Shown piece by piece: positions 8,749 to 17,417 of a stretch of DNA of 64,000 nucleotides. How positions within the stretch are numbered: the stretch's first letter is position 1; each line of letters opens with the position of its first letter. The notes below the pieces were generated by a model. The model worked only from the letters and a program-made list of their open reading frames with translations, had not been told where the DNA came from and did not search any database. The translations under genes were made by a program, and so were the position numbers. Source of the stretch: AM-0621 sp964386705 (GTDB lineage Bacteria; Planctomycetota; Planctomycetia; Planctomycetales; Planctomycetaceae); contig CAYLTY010000010.1 in the NCBI GenBank assembly GCA_964386705.1, positions 9,076-73,075 of the forward strand. Direction: 5' to 3'.

Positions 8749-9690
8749 ATGCCTGCTGTCATTGGAATGGACGAAGCCGGATACGGTCCGAACCTCGGTC
8801 CGCTCGTCGTGACGTCTACCGTGTGGGAAGTTCCCGGTGACCCGAAGCGCTGCGACTTCTGGTCGAAATTGTCGGATGCTGTGACTCAGGAGCCGTCGAC
8901 CGATGGCCGCTTGCGAGTCGCGGATTCAAAACAGGTCTATTCGCCCGATCGCGGCTTGCGAGACTTGGAACTGGGTGTGCTCGCGTTGCTCGGCCAACTC
9001 GGTCCGCAGCCGAAGACATTCCGTGAGCTGATTGAGCTGATCACAGCGGGCGGCACATCGCTGGACGTCGAGCCCTGGTTCGTCAGCGCTGACATCTCGC
9101 TGCCCTTAGCCTGTTCTGCTGAGCATGTTGACCGCGCTGCAGAAGAACTGCGGGTGTCGCTTGCTAAGGCCCAGATTCGCTGCCGCACGATTCGCAGCGA
9201 CGTGATTCTCACCGAGCGTTTCAACCGGCTCGTTCGTGAGCGTGACAACAAGGCGGCAGCGCTCTCAAGAGCCAGCATGCAATTGCTGCGTTCCGTCTGG
9301 GATCACGCGACCGATGAAGTGACGCTGGTGATCGGTGACAAGCACGGCGGACGAGATCGCTATGCGGATCTGCTGATTGATGTGCTCGATGGTCGCATGG
9401 TCTTCGTGCTGGAAGAGGGCAGCCTGCGCAGTCGCTACAAACTCGGTCCCAGCGAACTGCGTTTTCAGCAAAAGGCGGAAGCTCATTTCCCTGTCGCTGT
9501 CGCCTCCATGGTGTGCAAGTACGCTCGCGAAGTCGCGTTGGAACTCTTCAATTCCTTCTGGCAGAAGCATCTGCCGGACCTGCGTCCCACGAAGGGCTAC
9601 CCGCAGGACGCCAAACGCTTTCACGCAGAAACTCAAGCCACTCGGCAGAAGCTCGGCATCGTTGACGACGTCTTCTGGCGCGAACGTTAA
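8749..9690 (+). CDS. Ribonuclease HII-like protein
   Basis: This 313-residue protein starts with PAVIGMDEAGYGPNLGPLVV, which matches the N-terminal active-site strand of ribonuclease HII (GxDEAGRGPLAGP) with Asp8 and Glu9 in place. The next conserved motif, DSK, appears as VADSKQVY near residue 63. GDKHGGRDRYADLL near residue 199 could supply another catalytic Asp. The Arg of the usual DEAGRGP is Tyr here; that arginine belongs to the element that senses the RNA-DNA junction, so specificity may differ. The protein is also about 100 residues longer than typical RNase HII, with an insertion after residue 70. It is probably a nuclease acting on RNA-DNA hybrids; a standard rnhB elsewhere in the genome is likely. 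Confidence 0.65.
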   Translation: MPAVIGMDEAGYGPNLGPLVVTSTVWEVPGDPKRCDFWSKLSDAVTQEPSTDGRLRVADSKQVYSPDRGLRDLELGVLALLGQLGPQPKTFRELIELITAGGTSLDVEPWFVSADISLPLACSAEHVDRAAEELRVSLAKAQIRCRTIRSDVILTERFNRLVRERDNKAAALSRASMQLLRSVWDHATDEVTLVIGDKHGGRDRYADLLIDVLDGRMVFVLEEGSLRSRYKLGPSELRFQQKAEAHFPVAVASMVCKYAREVALELFNSFWQKHLPDLRPTKGYPQDAKRFHAETQATRQKLGIVDDVFWRER

Positions 9691-9743
9691 TGTCCCGTCG
9701 GCACTACCGGTTTCTCCCGAAGACACGAGAAGGATGATGAGAC

Positions 9744-10745
9744 ATGTCTCACCCGAATCCGCTGGTGCAGGCGGTTATTGATGCGGCTCAGGTCGATCAT
9801 GGAGACGGTTTTTGCGAAGAACTGCGCGAGGCCTTGAACACTCTGCCTTCTTCTGATGACTTCAAAGCAGCGCGGCAGCAGGTTGCAGAGCACATTCCTT
9901 TGCTGGAGTCAGCCATCGGCGCAGGATCATTGGCTGTGTGGTTGGGGGCTGGTGTTGAACAGGGAGCTAACCCCGAAGCAACTGCTCCACCCTTGATTGA
10001 AGCTTTGCTGCGCTGGTGTCGCACGATTGAAACTGCCCCTGAGGACAGCGAGGCCGACGATCCTGAGGCTGATGAGGACGTACTGCGAGGTATGGAACGC
10101 ATCGGCCAAGGGTTGGTCGCTCACTTGTCTCGAACGGAGCCAGTCCGGCAGCAACTCGCCTCGCGTCAGGACGCTGTTGCCGAGTTTGAGCGTGTGCAGC
10201 ATCTTTCCATCGGCGTGCAGTGGGTTTTGGAGTTGCTGCGTAAATGCAGTGGCGAGTTGCTGGTGATTCACGTGCCTAGCCACAAGGCCGTGCGTGTGAC
10301 CTACGCCAACCTGTCGAACTGTTTTCATCTTTTCACTCTGCTGCAGCACGAGCTGGCAGGCGTCATCCCGGGTGCGAAGCGAGCGCCCGCAGATGTGATA
10401 GCAACGGCTACAGGTAAAGCTCAGGAGATGGTCAGCGATCAGTCGCTCTGGCACTTTGGCCGAGGCGATGTCCCCGAAGCGAACGTTGCTGCCTCGGTGT
10501 GGGGCGAGGCCACGCCTGCTTCGATCCCCGAAATTAACGGTGTGCAAGTCCTGCTGCTTTGGCCTTGCATTCTGGGATCCCGCAGTTGGGATGCTGGCTT
10601 CTTCGGCCCCATCCTCGAAAGTAACCCGCCGAATGTGCGAGTCATCGCCGAACTCACTTCGGACGAAGTCAACGAATGGTGGCAACGCTTGAAACTGCCA
10701 ACCGCGACGGCTGAGTCCAAGAGGCCGTGGTGGAAATTCTGGTAG
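9744..10745 (+). CDS. Hypothetical protein, cytoplasmic
   Basis: I do not recognise this 333-residue protein. It has no signal peptide or clear membrane helix. It has an acidic stretch (EDSEADDPEADEDVL) near residues 98-112, and ends in an aromatic/basic tail (KRPWWKFW). A hydrophobic core, VQVLLLWPCILGS, lies near residue 268. It follows the RNase HII-like gene by 53 bp on the same strand and may be co-transcribed. It is convergent with the next gene (25 bp apart). Codon use resembles its neighbours, and the frame is long enough to be real. Confidence 0.75.
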   Translation: MSHPNPLVQAVIDAAQVDHGDGFCEELREALNTLPSSDDFKAARQQVAEHIPLLESAIGAGSLAVWLGAGVEQGANPEATAPPLIEALLRWCRTIETAPEDSEADDPEADEDVLRGMERIGQGLVAHLSRTEPVRQQLASRQDAVAEFERVQHLSIGVQWVLELLRKCSGELLVIHVPSHKAVRVTYANLSNCFHLFTLLQHELAGVIPGAKRAPADVIATATGKAQEMVSDQSLWHFGRGDVPEANVAASVWGEATPASIPEINGVQVLLLWPCILGSRSWDAGFFGPILESNPPNVRVIAELTSDEVNEWWQRLKLPTATAESKRPWWKFW

Positions 10746-10770
10746 TCCACTGACGCATGAATTGCAAAAC

Positions 10771-11832
10771 TTATTCACGATATCGATTCGCTGCCATGTA
10801 ATTGGCGTAGCGCGAAAGCTGGTGGATGGTCAGATCACGAATGTGAATAGAGGCGTCGCCAACAAGCAGCGACGCCTCAAGCGGTCGATCGTGAACTTCG
10901 TCGCCGTACGTTTTGGAGATGAACTGCATGAGTCCAGCCAACTGGTCGGCGGTGGCCTTCTTGACGCTCAGAGGTTGATCTACGTCGATGGTGAAGCGGT
11001 TAATGCCGAGCATTTCTGCCAGGAACTTCCTGATCGCGATTTCCGCGTCATCGTATTGTCGCTTTGGTGCTTCGAACGCTGACCCCTTTGAACCGCGCAA
11101 GCCCGGGCGTTGCAGCTTGGCTTGTAACTCGGCAGGCAAACTTGTTTGCAGGAGTTGCGCCGAGGCTGCATTCATGTAGATCGTGAGATCGCACGTTTCA
11201 GGTCGAATGATCTTCAACGCGTACTGGTCTGAGTCTTCGCGGGCGAGTGCTGCGTTGACGCACTCTTTCAGTTCGCTGATCGCCTGCTGAACGCGGTTGG
11301 TATCAGCCGTTCCTGCTGGCTTGGTGGTATCACTGTTAACACGCTGCTGGCGACGGAAGATTGTACAGTTGCCGGAATCGACGACGCGATCATGGCCAGC
11401 CCCGATCAGCAGATTCAGAACTTGCTCTCGTCGATCATCCGCTCGGCCAGCTGTGAGGCTGACGAGGTCAACACCCTCAAGGTCATTCATGGGCAGCAAG
11501 CCCATGGCACCATCAGGCTGAATCCGACGAGCAACAAAGCTCAAACCCGGAGTCCTTCGATCATCGACACTCTCAACTTTCAACAGATCAACTGTGGTCT
11601 TCAGCCTTGCTGCGACCAAGGAGGCTAGTTCTGCAGCAACATCATGAGACGCCAAAGAAAACCAGCTACCACAGTCGCTGAACCGCACCCAGCCGCAGGG
11701 TTCCGCTTGAGCGCCATCCACCCATTCGAACTCGAAACCAGCATGCGCCAGAGCCGCATCCAATCCGGCCATGAATTCGTCATGTCCAGTTGTTCGGCAA
11801 CCAAAACATGAGCTTGATTCTCGCTTTGCCAT
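10771..11832 (-). CDS. Hypothetical protein
   Basis: This 353-residue protein is not recognised. It has no membrane helices or signal peptide. The N-terminus has four cysteines within 60 residues (CFGC near 9-12, then CGW and DCGSW near 46-55), but their spacing is not a standard zinc motif. The middle looks like a mixed alpha/beta domain. The C-terminal 90 residues (IRKFLAEMLGINRFTIDVDQPL onward) look like a separate helical domain. The ribosome site before 11832 is weak; an ATG at 11772 is another possible start. It lies 159 bp from the aldose epimerase gene on the same strand. Confidence 0.7.
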   Translation of the reverse strand: MAKRESSSCFGCRTTGHDEFMAGLDAALAHAGFEFEWVDGAQAEPCGWVRFSDCGSWFSLASHDVAAELASLVAARLKTTVDLLKVESVDDRRTPGLSFVARRIQPDGAMGLLPMNDLEGVDLVSLTAGRADDRREQVLNLLIGAGHDRVVDSGNCTIFRRQQRVNSDTTKPAGTADTNRVQQAISELKECVNAALAREDSDQYALKIIRPETCDLTIYMNAASAQLLQTSLPAELQAKLQRPGLRGSKGSAFEAPKRQYDDAEIAIRKFLAEMLGINRFTIDVDQPLSVKKATADQLAGLMQFISKTYGDEVHDRPLEASLLVGDASIHIRDLTIHQLSRYANYMAANRYRE

Positions 11833-11991
11833 GGTTCAATGATCGCCTTAAGTCGGCGAGATTTCGTACCAGCTGTCAGGTGACAACAATTCCCGGCAAT
11901 CTGCGAGAAGTATACGTCGAAGCCATCAAAACGAACTTCTTCAGGCGGAGGGCTCTGTGATGGCCCCAATCGATTGGCGAGGCGGTTGCTG

Positions 11992-12942
11992 TTATTGAAT
12001 GGCAGTGGCTTTGATTTCAATCCAGGAATGGAACGATTCGCCGGGCTTGAGAACTTGCCAGCCGCCGGGGATGCCTTGAGGTTGCAGGTTGACGGCGTCT
12101 GTGACGCAGGTGTACGGCTCAAAGCAGATCGCTGAGCGATTCGGTGGAGTATAAATCACTAATTCGGGGTAGTGACCGGGGTGTGATTGAGCCACCTTCA
12201 GCCCGGCATTGGGGTCGATAATTGCGCATTCGATTGTGCCGGCGGGAATCGCGGTGAAGACATCATCAAACTGCCGTTGGCCAAAATGCTGGCCCTGGTT
12301 GAGCTTCAAATCCGCGGGCAGCGGTAACTTGCGACCCGTTGGCAGGCACTGCGTCAGTTCCCATGAATCTTTCACAGGAGCAACGACCAGGCAGTCTTCC
12401 GGCTTGCTGCCTGCGGCGAGTGGCAGCTTGAAGTAGGGGTGGGTGCCAAATCCCCACGGCATCGGGACCGTGTCCGGATTGTGGATTTCAATATCCGCTC
12501 GGAGCATGGCTTCTTTAACGGTGTATTTGATGCGGATCAGGCAGTCGCTCGGCCAGTAGGGGCGTCGTTCGGGGGCGTCTTTGCTGAGTTGGAACTCGCC
12601 CAGCACGGAACTCATGGTTTGTTCCACCACTCGCCACGGCCGATCAATGCAAAAACCGTGAATGGCGTTGCCCGTCCGGTCGTACCCAGCGACGTTCGTT
12701 GGGATGACGTACTCTTTGCTGTCCCAGACGAACTTGCCGCCGCGGACGCGGTTGGGGTAGGGGAACAGCAGGGGAATGCCGTTGCCCGAGGGGCGTCCGG
12801 AGCCACTGGCGAAGCCGACCTCCGAGTCCAGCACGTCGACTAGCCGCGTGCCGACCTGAGCTTTGAACTCGAAGCAGTTGAATCCACGATCGAGGGCGAT
12901 CGCCGCTGATGAACCACTGTCAGAGAGTTGCAGTACAGACAC
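11992..12942 (-). CDS. Aldose 1-epimerase family protein
   Basis: This 316-residue protein resembles galactose mutarotase, which interconverts alpha and beta anomers of free sugars. The family features are the first catalytic His in GNAIHGFCIDRPW near residue 80, the second in GFGTHPYFKLP near residue 172, and an acidic residue near the C-terminus in KPGESFHSWIEI. The open frame extends to 13953, but the extra part is antisense to the next gene and not protein-like. The likely start is the GTG at 12942 (VSVLQLSDSG), preceded by AAGGAA 7 bases upstream. It is divergent from the coiled-coil membrane protein gene. Confidence 0.85.
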   Translation of the reverse strand: MSVLQLSDSGSSAAIALDRGFNCFEFKAQVGTRLVDVLDSEVGFASGSGRPSGNGIPLLFPYPNRVRGGKFVWDSKEYVIPTNVAGYDRTGNAIHGFCIDRPWRVVEQTMSSVLGEFQLSKDAPERRPYWPSDCLIRIKYTVKEAMLRADIEIHNPDTVPMPWGFGTHPYFKLPLAAGSKPEDCLVVAPVKDSWELTQCLPTGRKLPLPADLKLNQGQHFGQRQFDDVFTAIPAGTIECAIIDPNAGLKVAQSHPGHYPELVIYTPPNRSAICFEPYTCVTDAVNLQPQGIPGGWQVLKPGESFHSWIEIKATAIQ

Positions 12943-13140
12943 GGTAAGTTCCTTGTGATCTTGAAGCCTCGCCGATCGTTTCAGGCGGACGCGCGACGGA
13001 TTCTTGCCGATCTGATTGTTGCGGGGAATTGCCGTGAGGCCGAGTATTGGAGATTCCATCCCTCGGCCAGATGAGTTATGCATTGTCAATTGGATTGTTG
13101 ATCCGTCCAGTTCGTCACTTCTCGATGTGCTGAGTGAGCC

Positions 13141-14532
13141 ATGCCTGCACCCTCTGAAAAAAGCCGCGTCGATTCGCCGACGTTGAATCGTTGGATCGTC
13201 ACTTGCTGGCGCCGGTTGAAAATGGGGCAGTTTCTGAAGACCGCCGCCGACTGGATGGGCGTATTCCTGCTCGCCTTCGGGACGGTGGTGCTGGGCGTGA
13301 AAATGACCGGTCAGCATCTCTGGCCGGGAGTGCTGTGGCTCGGCGTGGGCGTGCTGCCCGTCTTGCTGGCTGCGTGGTGGGCTTCGCGTCGAGAAGCGTT
13401 CACGCGAGAAGAGGCGATTGCCATTCTGGACCGTCGGCTCAACGCCGGTGGCTTGTTGATGACACTGGCCGAAGCGCCAGATGAGGCCTGGACGGCTCAA
13501 TTGCCGCGCTTCGAGCAGATGTGGCGTTCGAGCTTGCCTCAACTGCGGCCCGTGCGGTTTGTGCGGCAGATCACTTTGCCGCTCGCATTTGCAATTGGCG
13601 TCTGCTTTGTGCCGGAACGTCAGATCGAGGCCAGTTCTCCGCTCCGCAGCACCGCTGGTCAGCAGGCGAGCGAGGCTCTGGAAGAACTCTTGGAAGAAGT
13701 GAAGCAGGCGGAACTGTTGAAAGAAGAAGAGCAGGAGCAACTGACGCGAGAGGTCGCTCAGTTGTCCGTTGATACGGGTAAAACGCCGCTCACCCATGAG
13801 AAATGGGAAACGGTAGACGCCTTGCGAGCCCGCCTGCAGGTCCGCATTGATCAGACCTCCGCACGGATGACACAAGCTCGACAGGCACTGTCCGCTTTGG
13901 CGGCAGTCATGAAGGGCGATTCTGGCGAGCAACTGACTCCCGAAGAAAAGCAAAAGCTGGTCGAAGAAGCCCTTGAAACACTGCAGAAGTTGACCAAAGA
14001 CGGCTCACTGCCCGGGGCATCGTCTGCTCTCAATGACAAGCTGAAGCGGCTTGTCAAAAACGGCGTTCCAGAAGATCAGGTTGAGCGGGAACAACTGCTG
14101 AACGATCTGAAAGAGCATCTCGATTCTGAATTCGACAAGCTGTCCGAGATGCGATCGAAGTGTAAGAAATGCGGCGAGGGCCAGAAGGAAGGCATGTGCC
14201 AGGGGCAAGGCGAAGGTCAGTGCGAAGGCAATCGACCGGGCCGCGGCGGCGTGAGTCGTGGCCGAGGCGATGCCGAGATGACTTGGGGTGATGAGTCCGA
14301 TCCCGATGGCGTGAAGTTTAAGGAAACGGTTCTGCCGCCGGGTATGTCAGACAAGCCTCGTGAAGAAACCTTGGGCGTCAGCGCGGCAGCCCCGATGGTG
14401 GATCCGGCAGCGTCAGCGCCGCGTTCTGCCACTCGAAGCGATGTGGTGACTTCCGGAGATGAGACTTGGAGTCGCAACGTGCGTCCGCGTCATCGGCCCG
14501 TCTTGAAGAAGTATTTCAATGAGCAGAAGTAG
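13141..14532 (+). CDS. Membrane-anchored coiled-coil protein with Gly/Cys-rich segment
   Basis: This 463-residue protein has hydrophobic helices near residues 38-55, 60-81 and 140-158. A long highly charged coiled coil follows (about 170-335, rich in Glu, Leu and Lys). Next comes a short segment with four Cys in a Gly/Gln/Glu-rich context (KCKKCGEGQKEGMCQG, near 341-360), then a low-complexity tail ending in RHRPVLKKYFNEQK. The combination recalls planctomycete proteins found beside MoxR/DUF58/von Willebrand gene clusters, some with the same K-x-Y-F ending. That is a resemblance from memory, and no such cluster is present here. Its last 17 bp overlap the convergent gene. Confidence 0.75.
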   Translation: MPAPSEKSRVDSPTLNRWIVTCWRRLKMGQFLKTAADWMGVFLLAFGTVVLGVKMTGQHLWPGVLWLGVGVLPVLLAAWWASRREAFTREEAIAILDRRLNAGGLLMTLAEAPDEAWTAQLPRFEQMWRSSLPQLRPVRFVRQITLPLAFAIGVCFVPERQIEASSPLRSTAGQQASEALEELLEEVKQAELLKEEEQEQLTREVAQLSVDTGKTPLTHEKWETVDALRARLQVRIDQTSARMTQARQALSALAAVMKGDSGEQLTPEEKQKLVEEALETLQKLTKDGSLPGASSALNDKLKRLVKNGVPEDQVEREQLLNDLKEHLDSEFDKLSEMRSKCKKCGEGQKEGMCQGQGEGQCEGNRPGRGGVSRGRGDAEMTWGDESDPDGVKFKETVLPPGMSDKPREETLGVSAAAPMVDPAASAPRSATRSDVVTSGDETWSRNVRPRHRPVLKKYFNEQK

Positions 14533-16378
14533 GCTGTGACGGGCGTCGCAACTTGATGCCACTTGATCGGCGAACCGGCGGCGTTTGCGAAGGTCGTATC
14601 GGAGGCTGGTCCTGTAGCGGTCGCAGTTCATAAATGCGCACACCGACCGGATCATCGAAGACCAGTTCGAGCCAGTGCTGGTCCAAAGTCAGATCTTGAA
14701 GCGGGTCTGGCTCGCCATGAACGGGATCGACGACGAAGAAATGCACTCCCGAGTCTGCCAGCTTCTTCAGCGTGGCCTCCACCGTTTGGGGCACGTTCAT
14801 GGCGTCCTGTATGGCGAAGTAGTCAGCCGGAAAGAAGCCCGAGTAACCGTTGGCCAGCGGCACTTTGTGGAACGTGCCGTAGTACATCCAGCGAGTTGTC
14901 TGCTCGTAGTCCGCGGCGAGATAAGCCTTCGGGTAGGGCAGGCAGGCGATCGACTTACCGGGTGGCGTTTCGGACCGAATGAACTCGATCCAGGCTGCGT
15001 TGGCGGCTTTGTCTGGCGCGGCCGTCAGCAATAGATCATTTGGCCGGATTTCAATTGCCGCGCAGCAACCAAGCAGCACGCAGGTGCAAAGCCCCGCGAT
15101 TCGCCAGCGCGGTCGCTGAAGCAACAGCCGTCGCGCCGCGACTGACATCCACCAGATCGCCTGCGCCGACCAGATGACGACGGCCATATGCACGAAGTAG
15201 CCGAATCGAAAGACGTTTCGCACCTGCGAAAAGCCGGGCACGTACTTCGCCAGGGCCCACCATGGCTCCCATTCACCGATCTTTAGATGAGTGCCCATCG
15301 AGAGCGTGAACGCCAGAGCCGCGTTCAGCACAAGAAAGATGGTGAAACGCCGCGAGCGACGGCGGATGAGTCCCCACACGATTGCGATCGCGGCGAGACC
15401 GACCTTGATCCACCCGGGCGACATTCGCCAGTACGGACGCAGCCAGTCCTGCCCGAAGTCGATCAGCGCCGGCCCGGGCGCTCCCAGGTAGTCGACCGGC
15501 AGGGCTGAAAGCTGCGAGACCATCCCTTCCTTGCGAGCGAACGCGTGCTGCTTCATGACCTGCTGCATCGGAATGGCGAGTGGCCCGACGATGACGGCGA
15601 TCACCACGCACGCTGCCGCTAAGGCCAGCCACAACTGAAGATCTCGCCAGCGACGCGGCAAGACCCACACGGTGGCTGTCAGCAGCAGTCCTAGAAACAG
15701 AGCGTGATGGCCGCAGTTCAGGAAGCTCACCGACAACGCCAGCCCGGCTTCCGTTCCACGTTTCCAGTTCGGACGCCGGGCGGCCTGCCAGGCGGCGGTC
15801 CACGTCCACAACAGAGCCCACACCGGGACCAGTTGAATGACATCCAGCTGCCAGTGAGCGATCGGCAGCATCACCATCGCCGTGCCACCGAGAATAGCTG
15901 CCCACCAGCGGACATGTAGCACTCGCAGCAGCCGTTCGGCGAAGACTCCGTTCAAGACGAGCGACAACCACAGGTACACGTTGTAGGCCAGCACTCGCGA
16001 GCCGGTCAGCCAGATGATCGGAGCGACGATTAAGGTCGTCGGCTGCGGTTCCGAGAACGCGAAGGTGGATTCCGTCGGCGCGAAGATCGGCGCGTCCCAA
16101 TAGTCCGCGAAGGCGTGTGTCGCGCGATCGGCATTCCACCAGATCGTCCACAAATTAAAGAGTGGTACGGTCGAGACGACCGTCGTGCCCATCGGCAACT
16201 TTGTCGTTGCTGACAACGCCAGTGGCCATGTCGAGGTCAATGCCATTATCAGATAAACCAAGACCGCGAACCAGCGTCGCACCCAACGGCGACGAAACAT
16301 CGGCGCAGGGTTAAAGCGAACGTGGTCAAGAACAGTCGGCATACTGGCGTGTCTCTGCGTGGCAAACATCGGCATCAC
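14516..16378 (-). CDS. Polytopic membrane protein, GT-C glycosyltransferase-like
   Basis: This protein of up to 620 residues has about ten hydrophobic helices from residue 37 to 440 and a soluble C-terminal part of about 170 residues. This is the layout of GT-C lipid-linked sugar transferases. LWTIWWNADRATHAFADYWDAPIFAPTESTFAFSEPQ near residues 75-112 resembles the acidic first extracellular loop of that fold. The C-terminal domain (IACLPYPKAYLAADYEQTTRW, then HFFVVDP) is typical of planctomycete membrane proteins annotated only as hypothetical. The start is uncertain: GTG at 16378, ATG at 16375, 16369, 16342 and 16300 are all in frame and none has a strong ribosome site. It overlaps the convergent neighbour by 17 bp. 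Confidence 0.75.
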   Translation of the reverse strand: MMPMFATQRHASMPTVLDHVRFNPAPMFRRRWVRRWFAVLVYLIMALTSTWPLALSATTKLPMGTTVVSTVPLFNLWTIWWNADRATHAFADYWDAPIFAPTESTFAFSEPQPTTLIVAPIIWLTGSRVLAYNVYLWLSLVLNGVFAERLLRVLHVRWWAAILGGTAMVMLPIAHWQLDVIQLVPVWALLWTWTAAWQAARRPNWKRGTEAGLALSVSFLNCGHHALFLGLLLTATVWVLPRRWRDLQLWLALAAACVVIAVIVGPLAIPMQQVMKQHAFARKEGMVSQLSALPVDYLGAPGPALIDFGQDWLRPYWRMSPGWIKVGLAAIAIVWGLIRRRSRRFTIFLVLNAALAFTLSMGTHLKIGEWEPWWALAKYVPGFSQVRNVFRFGYFVHMAVVIWSAQAIWWMSVAARRLLLQRPRWRIAGLCTCVLLGCCAAIEIRPNDLLLTAAPDKAANAAWIEFIRSETPPGKSIACLPYPKAYLAADYEQTTRWMYYGTFHKVPLANGYSGFFPADYFAIQDAMNVPQTVEATLKKLADSGVHFFVVDPVHGEPDPLQDLTLDQHWLELVFDDPVGVRIYELRPLQDQPPIRPSQTPPVRRSSGIKLRRPSQPTSAH

Positions 16379-16603
16379 AACAGCGGTATACCGGATTGCG
16401 AAGCCACGCTCACGTCAGGTTGTCGTTCAGAGTCTTCTCTTCAAGCGACTTTGAACCAGAATTTCACCCGTTCCCGCCGTTGCAGGTGCGGTCGCCATGA
16501 TGAGCCTTGTGCAGATTTATGTGCACTGGAGCCTTGGCTCTCGGTGCGCTAGTCGATTCATTGAATGCCGCGGCAATGATGTCGTCGCGGAGAAGTGCAC
16601 CAG

Positions 16604-17173
16604 CTACGGTTGCACTGCGGCCTGCATCGCGCGGCCAGAGAGTTCGCGGAAGCGACTTTGCTGCCAGCGGGCGTAGGGATAGCCCAGCCAGATCAGCCAG
16701 TGCGCGGGGCGTGACACAGCGCGAATCGAATAGCGAACTTCATCGGTAGCTCGATCCCATTCGACCAGAAACTGCTCCTGACCTTGTTCCACATGATGGG
16801 GCAGGGTGCAGTAGATGAACCCGAACCGGCGGCGTTGTTCGTGTTCATCGTCAATGACCTCCACGATGCGGCAGAAGTTGGCGGTCCAGAGTGGGCCAGC
16901 TCGAAAGAGAATGGCACCCATGGTGCCGGCCTTGATGGGTGCTCGTTGCGGCCAGACCTCGACCATCTGGCTGGGAAACATCTTCCAATCGCGAACTGCG
17001 GCTGTAGCGGCTTCGAAAACCGCTTGGCCACGCCCCAGCACGCATTCGAACTCATCAAACCAGAAGCCTTCAGGGGCGATCCATTCGGTACGCTCGTAGG
17101 AAAGCTGAGCGTTCTGCAGGTTCGCATGAGCTTGCTCGAGGCGTTGCACTGACGGATGACGCAGAAGGAACAT
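16604..17173 (-). CDS. DUF1990 family protein
   Basis: This 189-residue protein matches the DUF1990 family as I remember it. The pattern seen is GRGQAVFEAATAAVRDWKMFP near residue 48, then FGFIYCTLPHHVEQGQEQFLVEW near residue 117, ending with arginine-rich RWQQSRFRELSGRAMQAAV. The function of the family is unknown. There is no signal peptide or membrane helix. It stands alone, 225 bp from the GT-C-like gene on the same strand, and is divergent from the small ORF/M19 pair. Confidence 0.8.
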   Translation of the reverse strand: MFLLRHPSVQRLEQAHANLQNAQLSYERTEWIAPEGFWFDEFECVLGRGQAVFEAATAAVRDWKMFPSQMVEVWPQRAPIKAGTMGAILFRAGPLWTANFCRIVEVIDDEHEQRRRFGFIYCTLPHHVEQGQEQFLVEWDRATDEVRYSIRAVSRPAHWLIWLGYPYARWQQSRFRELSGRAMQAAVQP

Positions 17174-17294
17174 GGATGTCTCAATAGGTGATTTGATTTT
17201 TGCGGCAAGTGGGCTGAGTTTGATCGGACCTTCCCTGACGACTCAACCGCAGATTGGTCTACGCGCTTAACTCAGCATTTAGGGGGAGTCGCGA

Positions 17295-17399
17295 ATGGCT
17301 GCCGGTGGCAGGCGATGCTGTCGGCCTTGCTGCATCACCGGAGGACTGCTCATTGCGATCGCGTTGGTTAGCATGAACTTCCTGGGCCGTGCCTCTTGA
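17295..17399 (+). CDS. Small membrane ORF with CCxxCC motif, upstream of M19 peptidase
   Basis: A 34-residue frame starts at ATG 17295 with a good ribosome site (AGGGGGAG, 6 bases upstream) and ends with TGA at 17397-17399. That is 18 bp before the M19 peptidase gene. The N-terminus is basic with a double cysteine pair (RRCCRPCC), followed by one hydrophobic segment (ITGGLLIAIALVSMNFLG) long enough to cross the membrane. Basic residues then a helix predicts an N-in small membrane protein. The start, spacing and composition suggest a real gene, but it is short enough to arise by chance. No homologue is known to me. Confidence 0.45.
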   Translation: MAAGGRRCCRPCCITGGLLIAIALVSMNFLGRAS

Positions 17400-17417
17400 T
17401 CAACGAAGGATCACACC

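Noticed and set aside
12943..13953. Upstream extension of the aldose epimerase frame to 653 residues
   Set aside because: The extra 337 codons are antisense to the coiled-coil protein gene and low in conserved features. A GTG with a ribosome site lies at 12942.
15273..16151. Minus-strand frame of 292 residues in another frame
   Set aside because: It overlaps the GT-C-like gene, and its Arg/Ser/Ala-rich composition is typical of an out-of-frame read in GC-rich DNA.
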